Below, piece after piece: positions 1-5,253 of a stretch of 5,822 bases of DNA. Under the pieces are notes generated by a model that was not told the DNA's origin, made no database searches, and was given only the letters and a program-made list of their open reading frames with translations. How positions within the stretch are numbered: position 1 is the stretch's first letter; the number at the start of each line of letters is the position of its first letter. Position numbers and translations under genes: made by a program. The DNA is from Anaerolineales bacterium UBA6668 (lineage in GTDB: Bacteria > Chloroflexota > Anaerolineae > Anaerolineales > UBA6668). Location of the stretch: positions 43,544 through 49,365 of the forward strand of contig DKKK01000094.1 in the NCBI GenBank assembly GCA_002455215.1, in the 5' to 3' direction.

Positions 1-3000
1 CCCGTACAAATCCACTTCACCGCTGATTTCCACATTGTCTTCACCAGGGTAGAGCAATTTTACAATTGGGCGAGCATCCGCTTCGGTACATTTTTCGCTG
101 GGTAAATTGCCAGTCGTTTGGTCAAATTTTAGCGTTGCATAAAACTGTTGCCCTAGTGGGTCTTCCCGAAGCCATTTCAATACCGGTTCTTCGCTCACCC
201 GCGCCACACGCCGTTCTTCCAGATATTGCGACCCGCACACATCGCTTGGCAATTTGCCGCTAAATTTATCCACCTGCACAATCCCCAACAAATCTTCTTC
301 CGGCTTCAGCGGCGGGTGGTTGATATCAAATGGGGCAAGGCGTGTTCCCCGAATGCCTGAGTACGGATTCACCATATCACGGCAATAATCGCTGGCTTGC
401 GCACCCGTCAATTGGCAAATTTCAAAGTTCTGTACACCTTCCGGCACGACAAAAGGCTGGGGAGCGCTCCCTAAAATACCAAAAGCATTCTCAATGATGC
501 GATTCCAAATCGGTGCGGCTGTGTCAGAACTACCCAAGCTTTGGTTCATCGGACTAAAATCGGCATTGCCCGTCCACACCCCCACAAACAAGTTGGGCGT
601 GTAACCCATTGTCCAAGTATCGCGCACATCGTTGGTCGTACCTGTCTTTACCGCCGCCCCCATACTGGTTTCTAGCGGGCTACCCGGCGCAAAAATAGGC
701 CAACGGGCATCATCATCTGAGAGCACATTGGCTATCAGATAAGCATTTTGTGGGGTAATCAGTTGCTGTCCCCAATTACTAGGCACACTTTCACAGAGTG
801 GGGTAATATCACCCCGTGCCTGGCGCTCTGCAAATTCTTCGGGAGAAACAGCTTGTTGGCACAGCACGTTGCCGGACGAATCGGTGATGCGTGCAATCGC
901 AAAAGGTGCAACCCGCTTGCCGCCATTTGCCAGAGTAGCATAAGCAGTACTCATCTCTAACAGCGTAGTTTCGGCGCCGCCCAATGTGATAGCCAATCCA
1001 TACTGATTGCTATTCAACGTGCTAACACCTAGTTTCTGCATAAACGCGACCAATCCATCATTGGGTTCAGTCGTGTTTGGGTTGTCATACACCCCCACAA
1101 ATTGTAAGGCTTTTACAGCCGGGATATTGAGTGAACTACCCAACGCATTGCGAACTTGCACCGGACCGTGAAATTTACCGTCATAATTGCGCGGTTGATA
1201 AGGCGGACCGCCGGGCACATCCGGGAAGTCCGTAGGCACATCCCACACCAACGTAGCGGGTGTCCAGCCATGCTCAAAAGCGAGCAAAAAGGTAAACGGT
1301 TTGATAGATGACCCGGGCTGGCGTGGACGCAATGCCATGTTGATTTGCCCATCTACCGGGTCATAAAAGTCATCCGAACCCACCATACTGAGAATACGCC
1401 CGCTTTGCGGTTCAATCACCACCACCGCTCCATTACTCACGTTATAAGCCTGATAATTACTGACATGCTCTTTGACCGTTGTTTCGGCAAAACGCTGTAA
1501 ATCACTATTTAGGGTGGTGTACACGCGAAAGCCAGAGCGATACAACTCTTGCGCACCATATTGCGCCTCGAACAAAGTGCGGATATAAGTCACCCAATGT
1601 GGGTGTTGTGTATCAATGCTAGGACGTTGAAACTCGTGCGCCTGAATGGTAATGAAAGCGTCAGCGGCATCCGATTTATTAATGCACAACGGCGCGGCAT
1701 TTTGGGCTGGGCGAATGCCTAAATCTTGCGCACAGTCCGCCTGTTCAAGCGTCAGTGCGACCACCGACTTGTGGCGGCTAATCGTAATATCATACGTGTC
1801 GGGATTAAAAATATCGTAAACCGCCGGAGATTGGGGCAAACCTGCCAAGAAGGTGGCTTCGGCAAAGGTAAGTTGAGATGCACTTTTGCCAAAGTAGGTT
1901 TGCGCGGCGGCTTCAATTCCATACGCCAGATTGCCGTAGTAAATCTCGTTGAGATAAATCTCTAAAATTTCATCCTTCGAATACTCCTGCCCCATACGGG
2001 TGGCGAGAATAATCTCGCGTAGCTTACGCTCATTAGAACGCTGGGCACGCTCTTCTGGGCTAAGCAAGAGCGCACGCGCCAGTTGCTGAGTGATAGTGCT
2101 GGCGCCACTGACAATCCCGCCTGCCGTGTAGTTTTGGTAAACTGCTCGTAACAAGCCAAATAGGTCAAAACCCGGATTGGTCCAATAATCCTTGTCCTCG
2201 GTTGCAATAGTGGCAACAATAACAAAGGGCGATATCTGACTTAATGGAACGTAAGTGCGTCTGCCCTGATTGGGGTCGTTAAATTCATACAGTTGCCGCC
2301 CACTGTTATCATACACAAACACACTCTCAAACTGCGCGGCTTGCGAGCGCAAAACAGCCACATCGGGTAGACCTTCAGACAGACGGTAATACATGACGAT
2401 TCCCACCGTCAATAAAACCACACTGGCTAAGATGCCCAGCAAAAGGCTCCAGGTAACGATGCGCCACAAACAACCCCAACGACTTTTAGAACGCACCGGC
2501 GCTGGAGGCGGGGGTGGAGTGGCACGCGTGATTCGCGTTGGCGCGACAGGTTGTATGCGTGAGTGACCTTGTACGGCTTGCGGCTGAACCCGAGTTGCCG
2601 CCGGGTCACGCTCTGGCGAGCGTTGTTGCGACACCGCCTGCGTAGGTGGCATGGGCGGGCGAGACGGCGCCGGATGAGCAGATGGAGATTGCTGTACTGG
2701 ACGGGCAGGCGCCGGGTGGGATGCTGGACGTACCGGTGGCACTGTGGGAGCATGGCTTGGATAAGGCGTTTGCCCACTGACAGGTCTTTGTCCAGCGCCA
2801 CTGGGTGGGGGTTGGAGCGTGAGCTGTGGTGTGGACTGGGGTACGGTAGGCTTTCCCTGCGGTGCAGGGGCAGGGTTGCCACTGGCTGGCGCGGCTGGAC
2901 GAGTCAGATTCTCACCGACTTTGGTGGCTTGGCTAGCTGGGTCGGCAGGCACGCTCGGCGGTTTTGGGGTCATATCCACTGTACGCGGCGTACGGGGCAA

Positions 3001-3129
3001 CGGCTGGGTACTACCTTTCAGTGGCGTACTACTTTGTGGCGTACGCTCCCAAATTTGGGTCGGTTGATTGCCCGCCAATTGCTCGTTGGCAGGAGATGAC
3101 TCTGGTTGAGCCGCTTCGCTTTCAGACAT
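1..3129 (-). CDS. Class A penicillin-binding protein (GT51 transglycosylase plus transpeptidase), 3'-truncated by the window
   Basis: Bifunctional cell-wall enzyme: it polymerises lipid II glycan strands and cross-links their peptides outside the membrane. The frame stays open for 1,043 codons from ATG at 3129 to the window edge; the stop lies beyond. Residues 1-217 are a Pro/Ala/Ser/Gln-rich, probably disordered cytoplasmic tail. A single membrane helix spans about 224-248. The GT51 domain follows, with catalytic Glu311 in ATEDKDYW, GASTITQQLA at 342-351 and LNEIYYG at 393-399. The transpeptidase domain has SxxK (Ser607, Lys610), SLN at 666-668 and KTGT at 828-831, so all catalytic motifs are intact. 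The motif 1 histidine usual in GT51 is Asn here (TNPGFD). After the transpeptidase, DxxxGxLPSxxC occurs twice (954-965 and 1003-1014). A weak AAGGGG (3140-3145) precedes the start by 10 bases, and the gene lies 4 bases after maoC, probably as one operon. Confidence 0.95.
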   Translation of the reverse strand, partial: MSESEAAQPESSPANEQLAGNQPTQIWERTPQSSTPLKGSTQPLPRTPRTVDMTPKPPSVPADPASQATKVGENLTRPAAPASGNPAPAPQGKPTVPQSTPQLTLQPPPSGAGQRPVSGQTPYPSHAPTVPPVRPASHPAPARPVQQSPSAHPAPSRPPMPPTQAVSQQRSPERDPAATRVQPQAVQGHSRIQPVAPTRITRATPPPPPAPVRSKSRWGCLWRIVTWSLLLGILASVVLLTVGIVMYYRLSEGLPDVAVLRSQAAQFESVFVYDNSGRQLYEFNDPNQGRRTYVPLSQISPFVIVATIATEDKDYWTNPGFDLFGLLRAVYQNYTAGGIVSGASTITQQLARALLLSPEERAQRSNERKLREIILATRMGQEYSKDEILEIYLNEIYYGNLAYGIEAAAQTYFGKSASQLTFAEATFLAGLPQSPAVYDIFNPDTYDITISRHKSVVALTLEQADCAQDLGIRPAQNAAPLCINKSDAADAFITIQAHEFQRPSIDTQHPHWVTYIRTLFEAQYGAQELYRSGFRVYTTLNSDLQRFAETTVKEHVSNYQAYNVSNGAVVVIEPQSGRILSMVGSDDFYDPVDGQINMALRPRQPGSSIKPFTFLLAFEHGWTPATLVWDVPTDFPDVPGGPPYQPRNYDGKFHGPVQVRNALGSSLNIPAVKALQFVGVYDNPNTTEPNDGLVAFMQKLGVSTLNSNQYGLAITLGGAETTLLEMSTAYATLANGGKRVAPFAIARITDSSGNVLCQQAVSPEEFAERQARGDITPLCESVPSNWGQQLITPQNAYLIANVLSDDDARWPIFAPGSPLETSMGAAVKTGTTNDVRDTWTMGYTPNLFVGVWTGNADFSPMNQSLGSSDTAAPIWNRIIENAFGILGSAPQPFVVPEGVQNFEICQLTGAQASDYCRDMVNPYSGIRGTRLAPFDINHPPLKPEEDLLGIVQVDKFSGKLPSDVCGSQYLEERRVARVSEEPVLKWLREDPLGQQFYATLKFDQTTGNLPSEKCTEADARPIVKLLYPGEDNVEISGEVDLYG

Positions 3130-3133
3130 GCAC

Positions 3134-3598
3134 TTAACGCCCCTTCATCAGGACAACCCACTTGCCCTGTTGTACACACTCACTTTTCTGGTTCATTACC
3201 CGCATTTCGATGGTGACAGCGCCCCCGCCTAAACGTGGCATTGCCTTGGTTTCGGTAATTTCCATATGAACGGTAATGGTATCGCCAATCACAATCGGCA
3301 AACGAAAACGCCACTCGCTAATTTCCCGAAAAGCCATAATGGTTCCATCCATAATGCCGGTTTGTACGGCTAAACCCGATGCGATCGAAGCACCCAAAAG
3401 ACCGTGGGCAATGCGTTGCTGAAACGGAGTGGTAGCGGCATATGCCGCATCAGTGTGGATAGAATTAAAGTCACCGGAAAGACCCGCAAAATTAACAATA
3501 TCAGTTTCGGTAATCGTGCGGGAGCGGCTTTGTAAAGTTTGTCCTACTGCAAAATCTTCAAAGTGCATGGCACGGTTAGTAACAATTGGATTGGACAT
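3134..3598 (-). CDS. MaoC-family (hot-dog fold) dehydratase/hydratase
   Basis: A 154-residue protein of the MaoC / (R)-specific enoyl-CoA hydratase family, cytoplasmic, acting on acyl-thioesters; the exact substrate cannot be read from sequence. The hydratase-2 signature is clear at residues 37-50 (FAGLSGDFNSIHTD), with the expected catalytic pair Asp43 and His48, followed by the conserved AHGLLG at 64-69. The length fits single-domain members. I chose the ATG at 3598 over the in-frame upstream ATG at 3652: an AGGAG sits 5 bases before it, while the 18 extra residues (MKVKLNLSNKPF...) look non-homologous and fall inside the left end of the inserted unit. The stop lies 4 bases before the PBP start, which suggests co-transcription and perhaps coupled translation. 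The functional link to cell-wall synthesis is unclear. Confidence 0.92.
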   Translation of the reverse strand: MSNPIVTNRAMHFEDFAVGQTLQSRSRTITETDIVNFAGLSGDFNSIHTDAAYAATTPFQQRIAHGLLGASIASGLAVQTGIMDGTIMAFREISEWRFRLPIVIGDTITVHMEITETKAMPRLGGGAVTIEMRVMNQKSECVQQGKWVVLMKGR

Positions 3599-3603
3599 GA
3601 AAA

Positions 3604-3608
3604 CTCCT
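3604..3608 (-). promoter_or_regulatory. Shine-Dalgarno sequence of the maoC gene
   Basis: Read on the minus strand, AGGAG is followed by TTTTC and then ATG, a 5-base spacing. It fixes the maoC start at 3598 rather than the upstream in-frame ATG at 3652. It is the clearest ribosome binding site in the window; the other genes have weak or no recognisable ones. Confidence 0.8.
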
Positions 3609-3619
3609 GAGTGAGTAAA

Positions 3620-3636
3620 TGGTTTGTTTGAAAGAT
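3620..3636 (+). repeat. Left terminal inverted repeat of the DUF3800 unit
   Basis: TGGTTTGTTTGAAAGAT matches the reverse complement of 4614-4630 at 16 of 17 positions; the one difference is G/C at position 11. Identity stops abruptly on both sides, as expected for element termini. The repeat is T-rich and low in complexity, which weakens the statistical argument somewhat. Confidence 0.6.
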
Positions 3637-3653
3637 TTAATTTGACTTTCAAA
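3627..3653. repeat. Palindromic operator-like element over the small-RNA -35 region
   Basis: TTTGAAAG at 3627-3634 and CTTTCAAA at 3646-3653 form a perfect 8-bp dyad with an 11-base spacer. A shorter nested dyad, AATTTGA (3639-3645) and TCAAATT (3649-3655), overlaps it, and the heptamer TTCAAAT is tandemly duplicated at 3648-3661. The array covers the inner part of the left terminal repeat and the -35 hexamer of the plus-strand promoter. It could be a repressor or transposase binding site, or a hairpin in the maoC leader; the sequence does not decide which. Confidence 0.4.
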
Positions 3654-3670
3654 TTTCAAATGGATATAAT
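3642..3670 (+). promoter_or_regulatory. Near-consensus sigma-70-type promoter driving the small RNA
   Basis: TTGACT (3642-3647, 5/6 to TTGACA) is separated by exactly 17 bases from a perfect TATAAT (3665-3670). This is the best promoter match I see in the window, and it points into a region with no plus-strand gene. Transcription should begin near 3676-3678. It starts 6 bases inside the left terminal repeat of the DUF3800 unit. Confidence 0.7.
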
Positions 3671-3675
3671 CATTT

Positions 3676-3801
3676 GTGCCAGTAGACAAAATTCGGCTTC
3701 ATGCCGTGTGGCTTTGCAACTCATGTTGGCAAAGCCCTATATCTCTGGCAAGTTTGTTTTGTCTCTCCATTCCAGAGCCACTTTATTGAGTGGCTTTTTT
3801 T
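3676..3801 (+). ncRNA. Candidate structured small RNA convergent with the DUF3800 gene
   Basis: About 125 nt, framed by a near-consensus promoter and an intrinsic terminator. Visible helices: AGACAAAA (3684-3691) with UUUUGUCU (3757-3764), a perfect 8-bp long-range stem, extendable by U3692·G3756. It encloses hairpin CGGC/GCCG (3694-3697 with 3703-3706) and a strong hairpin GGCUUUGC/GCAAAGCC (3710-3717 with 3729-3736), which is extended by AAC/GUU with one bulged G. The 5' end UGCCAG (3677-3682) can pair with CUGGCA (3745-3750), crossing the long-range stem as a pseudoknot. The 5' half is intergenic and the 3' half (3737-3801) is antisense to the DUF3800 3' end. Several structured RNA families are known next to DUF3800 genes (the 'DUF3800' RNA motifs); whether this is one of them, or a new one, I cannot tell. 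No ORF with a ribosome binding site lies inside. Confidence 0.6.
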
Positions 3802-4594
3802 GTGAATAATATACCCCATATTTTGTACTTCTTTTATCATCAATATCAATCACAAGATGTATCGAATCTTGCAAATAGCTTAAATACCTATCTTCTTTCT
3901 TTTCATAAAGCCTTTGTAAAGCCCATGTGAAGTAATCTACAGCCTGCAAGCCTGCTGTTTCAGGTGGAGTAGATACAATTACATTGATGATAGGGTTAGA
4001 AAAAATATTCCACTTTTTTTGAAAATTGGTTTGAGCTTTTTCAAGTGCGGTTTTTAGTGCAATCGTGCGGTCCAATTTACCACGCTTCGAAAATACGATG
4101 TTATACATAGAATCTTTATGTAAAAAATTTTTAAATAATCTTTGAATTAAATAATCATACAACTCATTTGGCTGATATCGGTAATTTGCATCATGCTGAT
4201 TTCTTTTTTGCACATAATCTAAAACACTATATTTATCGGTTACGATAGCATAGTATTTTAGCCCCATCGAATTTCGTAAAATTGAAAAGACGTCACGTCG
4301 AATTTCTGGAATATCATCTTTTGCATGAAACGCACGAGCTGTCTTGTTATGATGATATTGCATTGAAGGTATATCCTTGAAATAAGGGTCTTGCAACAAA
4401 GATGCTCTCAAGTCATCGAACTGTACTTGTAATTTAGCAGGGTCGGGAATGTCTAATAGCCCTAGAATAAAAAACTGCGAACATCCTTCCGTACCGATTA
4501 TTACTTTGTGTTTTTTGCCGAAGATGGTGCCATCTCCTGCTTCATCTACAAAATAATAACGCGTTTTGTCAATTTCATCCGTAACTTTAGGCAT
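3737..4594 (-). CDS. DUF3800 domain-containing protein
   Basis: A 285-residue protein with the hallmarks of DUF3800 (PF12686), a family of unproven function with an RNase H-like fold. The N-terminal strand carries YYFVDEAGDG (residues 13-22; Asp17, Glu18, Asp21). Then come FHAKDD (89-94), a strand ending in TDK (Asp120), SKRGK (169-173) and the C-terminal helix LQAVDYFTWAL (216-226; Asp220). Asp17, Asp120 and Asp220 are plausible metal ligands by analogy with RNase H folds. I prefer the ATG at 4594: homologues normally begin just before the DEAGD strand, and a GTG at 4651 would add 19 residues read through the right terminal repeat. There is no clear ribosome binding site at either start. The gene is markedly AT-rich against its neighbours and is flanked by inverted repeats, which suggests acquisition. 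The last 14 or so residues overlap the antisense RNA terminator region and may be a recent tail. It is probably a nuclease or nucleic-acid-binding protein, but that is unproven. Confidence 0.88.
   Translation of the reverse strand: MPKVTDEIDKTRYYFVDEAGDGTIFGKKHKVIIGTEGCSQFFILGLLDIPDPAKLQVQFDDLRASLLQDPYFKDIPSMQYHHNKTARAFHAKDDIPEIRRDVFSILRNSMGLKYYAIVTDKYSVLDYVQKRNQHDANYRYQPNELYDYLIQRLFKNFLHKDSMYNIVFSKRGKLDRTIALKTALEKAQTNFQKKWNIFSNPIINVIVSTPPETAGLQAVDYFTWALQRLYEKKEDRYLSYLQDSIHLVIDIDDKRSTKYGVYYSQKKPLNKVALEWRDKTNLPEI
3774..3801 (+). terminator. Intrinsic terminator of the small RNA, embedded in DUF3800 coding sequence
   Basis: GCCACT (3777-3782) pairs with AGTGGC (3789-3794) around a 6-base loop and is followed at once by seven T (3795-3801). 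Bases 3774-3776 can extend the stem into the T-tract with one G·U pair. On the minus strand the same bases are codons for KKPLNKVA near the DUF3800 C-terminus. The T-run lies only on the plus strand, so the terminator works in the plus direction. Confidence 0.75.
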
Positions 4595-4597
4595 AAA

Positions 4598-4626
4598 ACT
4601 ATAAAAAGAACCTATCTTTGAAACAA
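4598..4626 (-). promoter_or_regulatory. Possible promoter of the DUF3800 gene starting in the right terminal repeat
   Basis: On the minus strand TTGTTT (4621-4626, weak -35, 3/6) is followed after 17 bases by TATAGT (4598-4603, 5/6 to TATAAT). The -10 ends only three bases before the ATG at 4594, so any transcript would be leaderless or would start inside the gene. That spacing is tight, so treat this as a candidate only. Confidence 0.3.
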
Positions 4627-4630
4627 ACCA
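4614..4630 (-). repeat. Right terminal inverted repeat of the DUF3800 unit
   Basis: Read on the minus strand it is TGGTTTGTTTCAAAGAT, 16/17 identical to the left repeat at 3620-3636. It lies 26 bases beyond the comEA stop and 19 bases upstream of the preferred DUF3800 ATG, and it contains the possible -35 element of that gene. Confidence 0.6.
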
Positions 4631-4656
4631 GAGTTCCCCTGCGATTCGCACACGTC

Positions 4657-5253
4657 TTAGGGTCCCACCGTAATGAGCGGTTCAAGTACGGCAAAAATAT
4701 CGGCAGTAATGCCAGATACTCGTTGCAACTCTTGCACAGTGGCAAAAGTACCCCGGATATCGCGGTCTGCAATGATGGCTGTGGCTAAGTTTACCCCAAT
4801 GCGTGGCAAACTTTCTAGGGTGGCTTGGTCAGCGGTGTTTATGTTGACTAAGTCAGATAGGGCACTTTCACCACCTGTCGTTTCAGCGATAGGCACGCTG
4901 GCTAGGCTGTCTTTGCTGGGCACTTTCACCTGTTGACCATCTGCCAATTCCTGCGCCAAATTGATAGCCGACAAATCTGCACCCTCCAGTGCCCCTCCTG
5001 CGGCGGCAATCGCATCTTGTGTGCGACTGCCAAATTCCAGCGCATACACACCGGGCGTTTTTACCGCCCCGACCACATGCACATTAAGCAAAACTTGCGA
5101 TGCAGGGATGGCACGGGCAGGCAATGGTGCAAGCTCAATTGGCACCCCTCCGCCAACCCATTGTCCTTGCAACAGCAGAACCATACCCGCCGCAAACAAC
5201 CCGACCAATAGACCCACAAAAAAGGAAGGCATGTGCCAAGCGTTTTTCTTCAT
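4657..5253 (-). CDS. comEA: ComEA-family DNA-uptake protein (SLBB plus helix-hairpin-helix)
   Basis: A membrane-anchored double-stranded DNA receptor of natural transformation in Gram-positive-type systems; it would hand DNA to a ComEC channel, which is not in this window. The 198 residues follow the classic order. A short basic N-terminus precedes a membrane helix (about 11-29), then a linker, then an SLBB domain (about 55-112, starting NVHVVGAVKTPGVY). A second linker leads to a tandem helix-hairpin-helix module (135-196) with NINTAD (137-142), LPRIGVNLA (149-157) and the closing GTFATVQELQRVSGI (168-182). Length is normal and all domain landmarks are intact. The ATG at 5253 gives a proper signal-anchor, although no good ribosome binding site precedes it. 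Downstream, where comEC often follows, there is instead the DUF3800 unit, 26 bases after the stop. Confidence 0.93.
   Translation of the reverse strand: MKKNAWHMPSFFVGLLVGLFAAGMVLLLQGQWVGGGVPIELAPLPARAIPASQVLLNVHVVGAVKTPGVYALEFGSRTQDAIAAAGGALEGADLSAINLAQELADGQQVKVPSKDSLASVPIAETTGGESALSDLVNINTADQATLESLPRIGVNLATAIIADRDIRGTFATVQELQRVSGITADIFAVLEPLITVGP

Larger units (their letters stand above)
3620..4630. mobile_element. Candidate compact mobile unit: terminal inverted repeats, DUF3800 gene and convergent small RNA
   Basis: A 1,011-bp segment begins and ends with a 17-bp inverted repeat (16/17 identical). It lies entirely between the stop of comEA (26 bp outside the right end) and the start of maoC (21 bp outside the left end). 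Inside are one protein gene (DUF3800) and one predicted structured RNA. Base composition drops sharply: 60-base samples inside run from about 23% to 43% G+C, against 37-68% in sampled PBP, maoC and comEA lines. No convincing target-site duplication is visible; GAGT occurs at 3613-3616 and at 4631-4634, but the left copy is three bases short of the repeat. No known transposase signature other than the RNase H-like DUF3800 is present. Mobility is an inference. Confidence 0.5.

Noticed and set aside
2427..2882. 151-codon open frame on the minus strand rich in Arg and His
   Set aside because: It is an out-of-frame reading of the PBP gene, whose own frame carries intact catalytic motifs.
2563..3099. 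178-codon open frame on the plus strand rich in Arg, Trp and Gly
   Set aside because: It is the antisense shadow of the PBP proline-rich tail: CCN codons read backwards give Gly/Trp/Arg. No ribosome binding site or recognisable domain.
3694..3736. Minus-strand terminator for DUF3800 formed by the same hairpins
   Set aside because: Both hairpins exist on the minus strand, but only a short AATTTTG follows the 4-bp stem, and no U-tract follows the strong stem; termination in that direction is doubtful.
3701..3805. 34-codon frame inside the small RNA (MPCGFATHVGK...), hydrophobic towards its end, which might suggest a toxin peptide
   Set aside because: There is no Shine-Dalgarno, and its stop lies beyond the terminator T-run, so the predicted transcript would lack a stop codon.
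3613..4634. GAGT on both sides of the unit as a target-site duplication
   Set aside because: It is only 4 bp, and the left copy is separated from the terminal repeat by AAA; too weak to claim.
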